Source: Azorinus chamasolen (Eukaryota > Mollusca > Bivalvia > Cardiida > Solecurtidae). From it: a stretch of 64,000 nt of DNA. Of this stretch, positions 50,805-62,225 are shown piece by piece (positions within the stretch are counted from its first letter, which is position 1; each line of letters begins with the position of its first letter). The translations under genes were made by a program, and so were the position numbers. The stretch lies in the NCBI GenBank assembly GCA_963576725.1, contig OY755240.1, forward strand, positions 58,900,633 through 58,964,632. The letters run 5' to 3'. The notes under the pieces are model-generated. The model was not told the DNA's origin. It worked only from the letters and a program-made list of their open reading frames with translations, and searched no databases.

Positions 50805-51119
50805 TTAACTTTTGCACGCGATAACGTTACCGTCAAATACGCAACAACGTTACCGTCGTCCGCAATACCAAATATAAACGATCACTCAATGATAAACAGT
50901 CATGTTAATCATTATATAAAACGCTATAGCCCATAGCAGCGTTACTATTGCACTCAGCAAAACGCTCTTTTGTCGCCCCAATTCTAAAACAGAAATCAAG
51001 TACTGTCGTGAAAATCACGATATCATTATACACTATTCGCCAAAAAGAACAAAGTAAGGGAGGCAACTCTAATTTAACTCTTACCATTTTCCTTAGTAGT
51101 TATCTCCCTTGCTGCAAAT

Positions 51120-52510
51120 CTACTCGCTAGAATTTTGCTATGAAATCTTCTAAGATTAAAAGTACGTTTTTGAACTTTTTGGCAAATAAAAATATTTTGC
51201 CCCTTTTCAAACTCCAAAACATACCCTCTCTCTTAGAAAAGTGCATTAAACAGAATCGGCCAAAACGCCGAAATTTGCCATTTAGGTAGAATCAATGTAG
51301 CAGTAGCATTACAATGCAATACATGTAAAAGTGTCTTTGAAACTAGACAAATTGGCGGCACAAGCCAATTGCTACACTGACCCTTTTTTGTGTAAAGCAA
51401 TCCACTGGTTCAGTTTCAAATCCCCAAAACAAAGAATTAAAACGCTTTGTATTACAATTTTCAAACTGTCGCAAATCTGTCAATATCATGCGGTCTATTA
51501 CATGTACCACCACTTTCGGTTTTTGTTGCGTTTTGTGTGTGTGTGTGTCCTTTTCTGCTTGACTTTTCCTACTACTTTTTCATTGATCACGTAGTAAGAA
51601 ATTCCGGTTAAAAAGGGTACTACATGTATATTCCCTAAAACCGGTTTCATAGAAATTATCTTTCCAGTACATTTGGCTAAGTTCTAGCTGAAATTTGAGA
51701 AAAATGTCAACAACGTATCTTATACTCTCTAAACAATCGACAACTCTTATTTATGGGATGTTCCAAACCATTCCAATTCATTCGATATCTTGTACTCGAT
51801 TCCAAATAGAATTTTCGTTATTGATAACGAATCCTACTTGAATCAACGAGCTTTTAACAAATAACGAATCAGTCGTAGTTTTGTCAAACGACATATTTGT
51901 ACCATACACATCATCCAAAAACATAACTATCTTGATACCCTTAATTGAACCTCCAATACTTAATTAAACCTCTCTCAACACTTTAGTGAAAATGAAGGGG
52001 GCGTACTGCAGCCAAACGGTGAAACAGTAAAACAAGCCTTTAACAGAAAATCCTAAGAAAGTTTGATGAGGGGCGAAATAATCACTAAGTTGATAACCTT
52101 GACTTCAATCAAAAAACAAAAACAAAACAAAACGAACCTTTTTCAAAGTATTCTAACCCTAATCCTCAAATGTAAAACTTTCTTTCCACAACTATTTATT
52201 TACTTTTGTCAAATCAAAAACCTGCCCCTTGTCTCCCTGCTTATTAATAGAAACACTTAAGAGTTACCAGTATGGGACACAGCATCTGTCTGAATAACAC
52301 AGTCACCCTTTTTCTAAAAGCTCCTATTTATAGTAAATTTCAGATTCTACAAAATCTATATTGTCTAAAGCTGATTTTTTTTCATATTGAAGTGTCCGGC
52401 ATACTCAAAAATGGCAATTTATATCCATTCTGTATTGTATCTAACATTTCTCATTATATGTGCCAATATGACTCAAGAAAGGTAAATGCGCCTTTAGTCT
52501 TCCTTTGACA
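51120..52510 (-). pseudogene. Reverse transcriptase-RNase H remnant
   Basis: Fragments in DIRS order: entry segment near 52440 (homologous to GRLKAHLLFWSH in copy 2), NPLSVSINKQGDKG-like piece near 52200, palm motif FLDD at 51911-51919 (the YxDD position), SIWNRVQDIEW near 51790, and the linker upstream of the YR (51120-51480). Stops and frameshifts throughout; the domain is shorter than usual. Confidence 0.72.
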
Positions 52511-52599
52511 TTTTTAGAATTACATGACAAATCCGGCTGAAACCTTTTTCCTCGAACTCAAAAACGTGTTTATCAAATAAATACTCTAAATTATCTGTG

Positions 52600-53200
52600 G
52601 ACTAGTCTGCCGTGACGGTCGCTGACACTCTTGTCGAACGTTGCCTATCGTAGTAATACCCGATCCCCCTAATCACATGAGAAGCAGTGCTAACACAGAA
52701 ACCTCGAACAGTCTGTTGTGAATGACTTTCAAACGGAACCTCGAACTTGTCGAACCCCATCGGCGTTGCACGCAAGAGAAAAAACGCTTGTAAGGGTGAT
52801 AAGAAGTAGACGACTAAAGGATTGGAGGCTTTACGTTTTTTGACAGCTCAAGATTCGGCTTCTTTGGGCAGCTTCTCGTCCTCACTATCTGAACCTAATT
52901 GTGGCTTATCATATTCATTGCCTGGATTTTATTCGACTCCTTCTTCAATGTCATAGAAGTTTTGGACTTATCAGATTTCAAACCCAGCCGTAAATCTTGC
53001 TTAAAATATTTCAATTGTGTGTCTAAATAGGTTTTAAACAGCGAAAACGCATCAATAGCCGACCCCGGGGGACTTACCAGCACAAGCACGTGACGACGAC
53101 ACCTGTGTCCTATCCAATTCATCCATACCACAAAGTTCGTATACCTTCTGTCCGGTACAGCCTCCAATGAATTGACCACGTGTACAACCAGTATTTAAAC
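52600..53200 (-). pseudogene. DIRS-like gag remnant
   Basis: Short conserved pieces in separate frames: YELCGMDELDRTQ, SLFKTYLDTQLKYFKQDL, and the acidic GSDSEDEK followed by PKEAES, then a stop. Zinc-knuckle not seen. Copy 2 carries the same pieces. Confidence 0.7.
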
Positions 53201-53283
53201 TGACCGCTAACACATAAGGTAAAAACCGGGAATACTTTACCAACCGAACTGAAATAAATTTATATAAATATATATAATATTTT

Positions 53284-53404
53284 AATACAATCAACTTGTA
53301 AATAGTGAAGACCCTGATGAGACAGCTCCTGCAGGAGCTGTCTCATCTGGGTCTTCATTATTTACAGGTAGGTATATTGACGTGAATAGCAACCGAAGGG
53401 TTAA
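53284..53404. mobile_element. TT3 right half
   Basis: Hairpin 53300-53367, perfect centre GCTCCTGCAGGAGC; AGCAACCGAAGGGTTAA at the end. The left flank is missing where it meets the DIRS-like element. Confidence 0.85.
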
Positions 53405-53752
53405 TAATACGTTGAGTGAACATTGCATTTAGCAGTTCTCTGATATGGGTCTATAGGGTTTGTCTGTGTCATTTTTAAGCGACATTGGGAACTAACGGGT
53501 TAAGCTTTTGTGACGTCGATCAAGACATATATCAGCTATCGCACTTGTTTGTACACTTCAAATAATTGAAAGTCATAGTCGAATTGAGGATGAACCTTGC
53601 CACTTATTTCTATGGAGAAACAAATTACAACTTTGTGATCAAGAATATTTGAGAGGAGGCCATTTGTTAATACATGTATGTTTAATTCTTTCCCCGTCGA
53701 AGTCGCCGGAAAGTGACTCACAGAGCTAGTGGCAATGAACGAATACAATGTA
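53405..53752. other. Duplicated spacer S, copy 2
   Basis: GCTATCGCACTTGTTTGTAC and TCATAGTCGAATTGAGG, as at 37853 and 62500. Contains the empty TTAA for TT6 (53672-53675). Confidence 0.65.
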
Positions 53753-53862
53753 CAGTAAAACCCCGCTAATGCGACCACCAAAACATGTCTAATTCTGAGT
53801 GTTAAAGGCAGGTGGTAGCTTAACGCAGGACGAAAGCTATGCAAAAAGCTCCTATAGGAGAT
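53753..53862. mobile_element. TA2v left half cut at palindrome centre
   Basis: TACAGTAAAACCCCGCTAATG, arm CTTAACGCAGGACGAAAGC, ends right after GCTCCTATAGGAG. Confidence 0.8.
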
Positions 53863-53932
53863 TATTTGGCGCCAGTGGTTTAATCTATAGCTTCGACTAC
53901 CTAGTTACCTGAACCATTTACTTGATGAGTAT

Positions 53933-54160
53933 TAACCCATTCCCTCATAGGCTATTTTTAGATCCAACCACTTTGAATAAATCTACCGAAAATGAGCATT
54001 AACTAGAGAAAAGGAAACTTTTAGAATTTTTTAATTTGAAACCATTGTGATAAATAGAGCATTTGCTCCTATAGGAGCAAATGCTCTATTTAACACAATG
54101 GTTTCACAAAGTGACTTCTACAGAGTCATCAAAAGTCGTCAATATGAGGGAATAGGTTAA
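53933..54160. mobile_element. TT2 MITE
   Basis: TTAACCCATTCCCTCATAGG to GAGGGAATAGGTTAA. Hairpin 54038-54105, centre GCTCCTATAGGAGC. Absent in the duplicated sequence near 62985-63013. Confidence 0.9.
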
Positions 54161-55035
54161 TGTCATCATGAATATTCATTTACATGTGTTGAAATGACAT
54201 ATGAACGCAGACATTTCTGGCCAAGTCAGAAACTAGATTCAGATCTTAATAATTCCATAAGCAAAACAATCGTCTCTGTGTCGATGTGCCATTATAAACA
54301 TAATCTTAGTTCTAATTACATTTATGATGTCATTATTTCTCTCTTTAATATTCACGGAATAAATTTAGGATCTAGCACTACTTAATTTATAATACAATGT
54401 AGCGACGTAACCTATTGAAGACTAGACTTGTAACACATAATTAATCGTTAAATCATTTGAATATTCATGTACAAATAACCAACGAATGAATATTATTAAA
54501 ACAAAATTAATACATTCAGAATGTGGGAGTTCCTTCGAAAACAAAAATAGCAATGTGAAAAGAGTAAATTGCGGACTCGGTTTTATCAAGTCTGTTTATG
54601 ATAAATAATTAAAAGTGCAACACTACTTGCGCCCATAGCACCGGCTTGATCGGTATTCAATTTTCAAAATGTTTACCATCAAAACGAATGACTGACAACA
54701 CTGATAATGAAGTACGGGGCGTCTATCTACGGTCGCCACACAAGCACTTAACACCTGCTGTTGTAGAGTAAATATATTCTGAATGTTGGAGAGTAAAGTA
54801 AATATATTCTGAATGTTGGATATTCTTCGAAAGCAAACGTAGCAATGTGGCAAGAGAAAATTGCAGACTGTTTTATTGAATCTGTTCACGAGTAGTTATT
54901 AAAAGTGCAACACTACTCACGACCCCTAAGTTCATAATTAACAATTGCAGTAAAAGTAACCGAGTATTTGATCGTGGCAGAATATTTTTAGGTTCATAAA
55001 TACTACATTCCATGCTATTATAAAACTTATGTCAA
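54161..55035. other. Duplicated spacer, copy of 63013-63985
   Basis: GACATATGAACGCAGACATTTC, GCAACACTACT, CACAAGCACTTAACACC. A ~23-bp local repeat (GTAAATATATTCTGAATGTTG) occurs at 54767 and 54796. No conserved coding frame. Confidence 0.65.
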
Positions 55036-56135
55036 CCATTTCCCAACTCCATATGTATTCCAGATTGCAACACCTACTGAATATGTTATAATGAAAAACA
55101 AGAGGGCCAGAATGGCCCTGAAGCGCTCACCAGACAACCAGAGGAGAAGATTTTCAAAGTTTTCACTATATGTTTCTATAGAAAACTAGCCGGCCCTGGG
55201 GCGGGCTAATTTTGACCCCAGGGGAATAATTTAGAAAAACTTGTAAGGGACCTGAACATGATGCCATGTGCCAAATATGAAAGCTGAGATTAATCTTCCA
55301 GTTTCAGAGAAGAAGATTTTAAAAGTTTTCTCAATATGTTTCTATTGAAAACAGCCCACCCCTGTGGCAGGGCCAATTTTGACCCTAGGGCCATAATTTA
55401 TATAACTTTTAAAGAGGACCTGAAAATGATGCTCTGTGCCAAACATGAAAGCTGAGAGCCTTCCAGTTTCAGAGAAGAAGATTTTCAAAGATTTAACTAT
55501 TTGTTTCTATTGAAAACTGTCCACCCCTGGGGCGGGGCCAATTTTGACCCCGAGACCATAATTTATATAACTTTAGTAGATGACCTGAACATGATGCTAT
55601 GTGCCAAATATGAAAGCTGAGAGTCTTTCAGTTTCAGACGAGAAGATTTTCAAAGATTTCACTATTTGTTTCTATTGAAAACTGTCCACCCCTGGGGCGG
55701 GGCCAATTTTGACCCCGGGCCATAATTTATATAACTTTTGTAGAGGACATGAACATGATGCTATGTGCCAAACATGAAAGCTGAGAGCCTTCCAGTTTCA
55801 GACAAGAAGATTTTCAAAGATTTCACTATTTGTTTCTATTGAACACTGCCCACCCCTGGGGCGGGACCATTTTAAAAGATTTTTAAAGGTTCAAATTGTT
55901 GACGACGGACGACACACGCCGACGGACGATCACAAAAGCTCACCCTGAGCACTTTGTGCTCTGGTGAGCTAAAAATGGAAGGTGGAGCATTGTAGCCATT
56001 TTAGAAAGTAAAGAAATAGATCTATCAAATTCTATTAGCAAACAGAGCAAGCCCACGGTCAGACGGCTCCTATAGGAGTCGTCTGATCAGGGTCTACTCT
56101 ACTTGCATACACGTTTATAAGAAGGAAAGGGTTAA
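55036..56135. mobile_element. TT1b MITE interrupted by a pearl-like element
   Basis: TCAACCATTTCCCAACTCC, GCAACACCTACTGAATATG, interruption, then TGGAAGGTGGAGCATTGTAG, hairpin 56036-56106 (centre GCTCCTATAGGAGT) and GAAGGAAAGGGTTAA. Confidence 0.85.
55098..55972. mobile_element. Pearl/Helitron-like non-autonomous element
   Basis: Starts ACAAGAGGGCCAGAATGGCC and ends with a hairpin CACTTTGTGCTCTGGTGAGC. The body is about 4.5 tandem units of ~165 bp (starts near 55145, 55313, 55478, 55641, 55805; phrase GAAGATTTTCAAAG), then GACGACGGACGACACACG. Layout matches bivalve pearl/Helitron-related elements as I know them. Confidence 0.75.
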
Positions 56136-56522
56136 TACGCATTGATTACATGAATATTAAACAAGGAAGGAACTAAAGCAAATCAATCATGTTACTTTCT
56201 CAAATTTTATTATAATCATTTTTGTATAAAAGATATAAATATTATATTGATCTTTGGTCACATTGTTAATCAAAAACGTAATAACAACATGAATAAACAA
56301 TATGGCAGCTATGAATAATTTTAGATTGCGGATTAACTCGCAAGATCGACTGTCTCTAATTTGGTAAAACTTTCAAAACAACACAGATACTGTTCCTTTC
56401 AAAACGGAATTCTATGACTTTAATGCTGTCTGGAAATTAGGCCGGAAGTGCGTCATTGGCAGCACGTGGAGCTGGGACCTAGTCAGTAGTGCCAAGGGGG
56501 GAAGTTTCATCGCAAAAACAGC
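56136..56522 (-). other. LC8-6 3' flank
   Basis: Minus-strand AATAAA at 56206-56211; the flank is homologous to those of LC8-2 and LC8-4. Confidence 0.6.
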
Positions 56523-56837
<315 letters not shown>

Positions 56838-56877
56838 TTACAACATAGAGCATTACATGGGCTATTGTATGACAGTT

Positions 56878-57118
56878 TAACCCTTTCCCTGTTCAATATT
56901 TATATCAAATTTCAATACCTACATAATTCATCGACAAAATTTATAATGAAGTACGGAAGTTCTGACATTGTAGCCAATTTAGAAACTAAAGGAACATATC
57001 TATAAATGCTACTACATAAGCTTTCTGCATATTTTTTGCCCTGCATTAAGTAACCACGTGCTCCTCAAAACTCCTATTGTGACTAAATGAATGGTCGCTT
57101 TGGGCAGATTCTAGACTA
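56878..57118. mobile_element. Chimeric TT1b/TA2 element
   Basis: Left half is TT1b (TTTAACCCTTTCCCTGTTC to AACATATCTATAAATG). The right half is TA2 from just past its palindrome centre (AGCTTTCTGCATATTTTTTG, TTAAGTAACCACG) to GGGCAGATTCTAGACTACCG. Confidence 0.75.
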
Positions 57119-57149
57119 CCGTATTCACGATATTTGACAATATTCGTTG

Positions 57150-57345
57150 ACAAAATAGTTATAACAAAATATGGAAAGCGGAACACTGTAGCCATGTTAG
57201 AAATTAAAGAAACAGATTGTTCAAATTCCATTAGCAAACAGAGCAGACCCTGATTAGACTCAACTAGGAACCATCTGATCTGGATCTTCTCCGTTTTTAT
57301 TTGCGTGAAAACACGTTTACATGAAGGGAAGGGAATGTCAATCCT
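57150..57345. mobile_element. TT1b MITE, left end lost
   Basis: GACAAAATAGTTATAACAAAA, hairpin 57234-57302 with degraded centre, CGTGAAAACACGTTTACATG. Confidence 0.7.
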
Positions 57346-57363
57346 TTATTCTATAATATGCCT

Positions 57364-57540
57364 TTAACCCCTTTCTCGATGGAGTCGTCTGATCAGGGTC
57401 TGCCCTGTTTACTTTGGAACCGGTATAGATCTAATTCTACATTTTCTGCAATGAATATTCCTGTGTTCATATGCCATCATATTAAAACTTAGTTAATATT
57501 AATGATGAATAATTCACGGGATAAAACTGAAGTTAATGGT
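57364..57540. mobile_element. TT1a MITE missing one hairpin arm
   Basis: TTAACCCCTTTCTCGATGG, then GTCGTCTGATCAGGGTCTG; right flank present, with end GGGATAAAACTGAAGTTAA. Confidence 0.65.
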
Positions 57541-57836
57541 CTAAAATTTTGACAGGGCCGTTAAATTATTATCAGGGTTCTCAATGTTCATCACCGTGTT
57601 CTAGTGTTTCAAACAGGGTACAGCTTGTTCAGACGCTGCGCTAGAAATACAGCAGATGCTAATGGTCTACACAATATACACTAGTAGTCAGAGTTACTCA
57701 TTTCTTCCCAAAGAATTCGAGTAACTTTAGAAGCACTATGGTCCTGTCGGCATTGTAAATAGAAATGTCACTATGGGTTATATCGGATATATAACGTAAA
57801 CAGATTTAGCCGGTCTAGTTCTGTTAAATTATCTAT

Positions 57837-58183
57837 ACAGTAAAACCTCTCTAAAGCGACCACCAAAAAAACAGGTTAATACTTAGACTAAAAGACAGAT
57901 AGTTGCTTAATGAAGGACGAAAGTTATGCTGACAAGTCCTGAAAAGAGCTTCCCGCATTACTTTCGTCCTACATTAAGCTACCACATGCCTTGAAAGAAG
58001 CATCTTCAGTAGAATGTCTCTATGACGACTATTTAAAATTGCTTTCTTATTTTATTGGTTAGTGTAGGATGACGGAAGCACGTTTTGCATTACTTTCTTT
58101 CTACATTAAGCAACATCTTGCCTTTAAAGTGCAGTTTGTTTGTTCATGTAGTTGTCGCAGTTAGTATTTAGTGAAATCCTACT
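57837..58183. mobile_element. TA2-like MITE with two hairpin halves
   Basis: TACAGTAAAACCTCTCTAAAG to GTGAAATCCTACTGTA. Hairpin 57900-57985 (arm TTGCTTAATGAAGGACGAAAG); a second partial arm (GTGTAGGATGACGGAAGC, CATTACTTTCTTTCTACATT) follows. Uninterrupted sister of 40485-40985. Confidence 0.75.
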
Positions 58184-58201
58184 GTAGGCCTACAATTTCG
58201 T

Positions 58202-58425
58202 TTAACCCCTTCCCTGTTCTATTGTTATTCCAAATTTCAATCTAGTTATAACGAAATATCGAAGATGGAGTATTGTAGAAATTGCGAAACAAAAGAAACA
58301 GATCTATCAAATTCCATAAGACAACAGAGCAGATCCTGATCAGTCGACTCCTGTAGCAGCCGTCTAAACTGGGTATACCCCGTTTGCAGATGCGTGAAAA
58401 CACGTTCATATGAAGGAAAGTGTTT
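58202..58425. mobile_element. TT1b MITE
   Basis: TTAACCCCTTCCCTGTTC, hairpin 58320-58390 with drifted arms, end GAAGGAAAGTG. Confidence 0.8.
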
Positions 58426-58479
58426 TTAAAAGAACGTTTGCAGAAAGTGGCTATGTCGATAAAGAATGTACAAGTATTC

Positions 58480-58840
58480 ATGTAAACAAACAGTGCAGAC
58501 CCTGATTACAGGGACCCTCCAGGAGCACACACATCTAAGATCTTTGTTTATATTTCTGCTCGACTTACTGATTATTACTTTGTTGCAAGCTGTTTTGTTT
58601 TATTTCCATGGCAACAACTAATTTCAATGCGTTGTCAACGATTTCAAGATTTATGAACACTGGCTTTAGTGCTATCCTTGCTGGATATTTACTTTTGTCA
58701 AGTCCAATAATAAATCGTGTTAGAAAAGAATAACTCAAATATATCGATGTTCTTAGTTTCTAGAGAGTTCAAAACATAGAATTTGGTAGAGACATGGCGA
58801 TTTTATTGTCCGAGTACGCACATTCATCTGTAGCTCTGTA
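58480..58840. other. Alpha upstream block
   Basis: Paralogous to 28051-28457 and 41606-41912. J-type remnant (GAGACATGGCGATTTTATTG) at about 58785-58830. Confidence 0.55.
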
Positions 58841-58843
58841 AAT

Positions 58844-59421
58844 GTATACAGTAACATCTCTCTATGACGGCCACTAAATTACATCAAGTTTTTTGTGTTA
58901 AAGGCGGGTGTCTGCTTAAAGCAAAGTGAAAGTAAAACAGAACGCTCCTTAGGCATGTGTCTGCTTAAAGAAAGGTGGTTCTTGGAAGTAAAACAGAACG
59001 CTCCCAAGGCAGGTGTCTGCTTAAAGCAAAGTGGAAGTAAAACAGAACGCTCCCAAGGCAGGTGTCTGCTTAAAGCAAGATGAAAGTAAAACAGAACGCT
59101 CCTGGAGCGTTCTGTTTTACTTTCACCTTGCTTTAAGCAGACACCTGTCCTAAATATTGGTGTCGGGTCGTTTCAGACCCAATCCGTTTCGGTCCTTAGT
59201 CGTTTCGGACCCATGCCGTTTCGGCCACATTATAAAAATTGCATTCAAAGGTATAAATGACACTTGTGATATGATTGAACGGAATACGTATAATTGAATC
59301 CGATAAGGACATAGGTCAGATGTTAACCAAGGCCGAAACGGACTGGATCCGAAACGACCCGGGACCCTAAATACTTACTAATTAACACAATTTAGTGGCC
59401 GTTATAGAGAGGTTTTACTGT
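58844..59421. mobile_element. TA1 MITE with amplified arm and nested element
   Basis: TACAGTAACATCTCTCTATGA to AGAGAGGTTTTACTGTA. The left arm unit (GGCAGGTGTCTGCTTAAAGC to ACAGAACGCTCC) is present four times in tandem (58907-59102) before one GGAGCGTTCTG arm. A separate inverted-repeat element lies at 59158-59370. Confidence 0.9.
59158..59370. mobile_element. Nested element with GGGTCGTTTC ends
   Basis: GTCGGGTCGTTTCAGACCC at the left against GGATCCGAAACGACCC at the right, with inner CCGTTTCGG phrases as further inverted repeats. Class unknown. No matching second copy in this window. Confidence 0.65.
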
Positions 59422-59450
59422 ATTTATGTTAACAATAATTAAATAGTCTT

Positions 59451-59640
59451 ACCTTTTTAAGCGTGCGTCTCTCCTGTTAGATCAAAACTGGTGAATGCTT
59501 TGTGTTTGTGACAATGCTTTATAAGACATTTCGGCACTAGCAACGGCATAGAGAAACCAAACGATTTCTGATTGGACATAATACTCGCATCTGATTGGTC
59601 AATAAAGCTAGTCGTTTAGTTCTTTCTATCAAGCACATGC
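59451..59640 (-). promoter_or_regulatory. LC8-6 promoter and non-coding exon 1
   Basis: Minus strand: TTGATAGAAAGAACTAAACG, CCAAT boxes (59592-59598 and 59570-59576), TATA box TCTTATAAAGC (59515-59526), exon ending CTTAAAAAG before donor GTAAGA at 59452. Confidence 0.8.
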
Positions 59641-59714
59641 GAGTGTAAAGGTAAAATATAATGTTTTTACATAATACAAATGTACATGTTTTAGATGGTT
59701 TAAACTCAACAGTG

Positions 59715-59810
59715 CGGGACACGAGTCACTAATACCCTTTGAAAGCAGTGTAAAACCAGATGAGAGGGTTCATAGGGGAGCCGTCTCATCAGGGTCTACA
59801 CTGTTTGTCA
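59715..59810. repeat. TT8 hairpin upstream of LC8-6
   Basis: TTTGAAAGCAGTGTAAAACC with CCGTCTCATCAGGGTC and TACACTGTTTGTC. Same location as at 28740 and 42462. Confidence 0.7.
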
Positions 59811-59954
59811 TATTACACTTTTCTTAATTAGACCAATCGCTAAATATTTACCGTAAAATTAATGTTTGAATTTGAAATGGTCCATTTGAAATATCAGGGT
59901 TGTAAGGTTATATGACTTGATTAACTCTTCTCATGCTCACTGTCGGTAATAAAC

Positions 59955-62122
59955 TACTCGGCAAAGAAAGCGAAGCAAGGGAGGCAACTCGAATTAAATC
60001 TAAAAAATTTCATTCGTATTTATCTCCCTTGATACAAATCTTACTGCTGGAAATTGCTATGAAATCTTTTAAGAGTAAAAGTAGATTTTGGAAATTTCTG
60101 GCAAATAAAAATATTTTGCCCCTTTTCAAACTCCAAAACATCACGCACACACTCTCTCTTAGACAAATCTCCACTAAACATAATCAGACAAAAATCCGAG
60201 CTGGACCATTTAGATACAATAAATGTTGTGGTAGCATTACAATGCAACACATGTAAAATTATCTTTGAAACTAAACAAATTGGCGGCACATGCCAATTGT
60301 TGCACCGACCCCAGTCTTGTGTAAAGCAATCCACTGGTTTAGTTTCAAATTCCAAAAACAAATTATTAAAACGCTTTGCATTACAATTTTCATAATTTGA
60401 GAACAATTGTCAATAACGTATCTTATACTCTCTAACCAACCGACAACTCTTTTATCGGTCCAATCCATTCAATATCTTGTACTGTAATCCAAATAGAAGT
60501 TTCATTATTGATGACAAATCCTGCTTGAAGCAATGCGCATTTAGCAAATAACGAATCAGTTTTGACAAATAACGAATTAGCCGTATACTATAGTGTTGTC
60601 GAACGACATATTTGTACCACACTCGTCATCCAAAAACACAATTATCTTGATGCCCTTAATTGAACCTCCAATATTTAATTGAATCTCTCTCAATACTTTA
60701 GTGAAAATGAAGGGGGCGTACTGCAGCCAAACGGTAAAACTGTAAAACACTAAAAACTTCCTTTAACAGAAAAGCCTAAGAAGTTTTATGAGAGGCAAAA
60801 TGTCAATACGGTGATACCCTTGACTCAAATCAAATTTAACAAAAACGAACGATTTTCAAAGTATTCTAACCCCGTTTTCTAATCCTCAAACGTACAACTT
60901 GTTTCCACACATATTTATTTACTTTTATCAAATCTAAAACCAGCCTCTTTCTCCTTGCTTAATAATAGAAACACTAAAAGGGTTAACAGTATTGGGAACA
61001 CTATCTGTCTGAATTACACACCTATTTTGTTATAGCTCCTAACCTGCAGATACTACAAAGTCTATATTGTCTAAAGCTGGCTTGTTTGTTTTAGATATAA
61101 AAGGGTCCGGTACACTAAAAAATGACAATTTATATTCATTCTGTATTGTATCTAATAGTTCGTTATTTGTGGCAATATGACTCCAAAAAAGTAAATGCGC
61201 CTTTAGTCTTCCTTTGATGTGTTTTAGAATCATATGACAAATCCGGATGAAACCTTTTTTTCCTCGAACCCAAAAATGGTTTTATCGTTGGGGAATTCAA
61301 AGAAATACTCATACTTTATCTGTGGACTAGTCTCTCGTGAGTCGCTGACACCCTCGTTGAACGTTGCCTATCGTAGTAATACTCGAACATTCTGTTGGCG
61401 TTATTTGGAGCCCTGCACTATGACCAAATGATGAGGAAATATATCTGCCGGTGCCTAACACGGTGGCCTCGAAAAAGCTGCTGTGACTGACTTTCCAACG
61501 GAACCTCGAACCTAGGTTGTCGAACGCCACCGGCGTTGTTCGCAAGGGAAGAAAAACGCCTGTAAGGATGATAAGAAAAAGTAGAAGAAAACTTGGAGGC
61601 TTTAATTTTGTTTGACAGCTCTAGATTCCGCTTGTTTGGGCACTTTCCCGTCCTCACTATCTGAACCAAATTGTGGCTTCTCATATTCATTAGCTGTACG
61701 CCAGCCCATGGGGGGATTATCTGCAACCTGAATGAGCTTATTACGGTGATTGACCTTGGATATTAAGCTCAAAGCAAGTGTTTCTACACCTCTAAAATGA
61801 ATTAATCATCATAAATCAGTAGTTAACAAACTCTCCAAGCCTTCTTGTATCCCATGATTCGATGTCAAAAAATCTTGGGCTTACCAGCTTTTGAACCCAG
61901 CAGTAAATCTTGCTTAAAATATTTCAGGCGAGTGTCTAAATAGCTTTTAAACAGCGAAATGCGAAACAACGACGACACCTGTGTCCTATCCAATTCATCC
62001 ATACCACAAAGTTCGTATACCTTCAGTCCGGTATAGCCTCCAATGACTTGACCACGTGTACAAGCAGTATTGACCACCCAAATAAGATATTAACCGTCAA
62101 TACTTTACAAACCGAACTCAAA
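59955..62122 (-). mobile_element. DIRS-like retroelement, second copy, truncated
   Basis: Tracks 51040-53270 at roughly 85-90% by eye. On the minus strand: repeat A1, gag pieces (YELCGMDELDRTQ, GSDSEDGK), RT entry GRLKAHLLFWSH (about 61210), RT motif FDLSQGYHRIDI (about 60815), palm FLDD (60625-60633), linker (60041-60406). The recombinase and B1/A2/B2 repeats are absent because the copy begins at a duplication breakpoint. Confidence 0.8.
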
Positions 62123-62150
62123 TAAATAAATTTATATGAAGGAAAGGACT
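62119..62150. mobile_element. TT1b tail flanking DIRS copy 2
   Basis: TTTATATGAAGGAAAGG followed by ACTAAG. This is the distal end of the TT1b whose proximal part ends at 49266. Confidence 0.75.
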
Positions 62151-62225
62151 AAGAGTTATAAATATGGACCCCGAGCATCATGCAATCACAATCATCTTTG
62201 GCTTTATCCCGAGCATTTATGAGCA

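Larger units (their letters stand above)
49266..53285 (-). mobile_element. DIRS-like tyrosine-recombinase retroelement, decayed
   Basis: On the minus strand: repeat A1 (53270-53150), gag remnant, reverse transcriptase and RNase H remnants, a conserved linker, tyrosine recombinase, repeat B1 (50007-49889), repeat A2 (49889-49753), about 370 bp of spacer, repeat B2 (49382-49268). A1/A2 share GACCACGTGTACAACCAG; B1/B2 share TATCAGTACC and CTATACCGGG. This A1-ORFs-B1-A2-B2 order is the split direct repeat layout of PAT/Ngaro-type YR retroelements, while the protein pieces look DIRS-like. Frames are broken throughout. Confidence 0.82.

Noticed and set aside
50948..51594. Plus-strand frames of 60-87 codons inside the retroelement.
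   Set aside because: Antisense to the DIRS-like recombinase and linker remnants, which carry the recognisable motifs on the minus strand.
59933..60256. Plus-strand 107-codon frame.
   Set aside because: Antisense to the conserved DIRS linker read on the minus strand (60041-60406).
59955..62122. Second DIRS-like copy as an independent transposition.
   Set aside because: It starts abruptly inside the element, keeps the same flanking TT1b tail and is followed by the same spacer order as copy 1, which fits a segmental duplication better.
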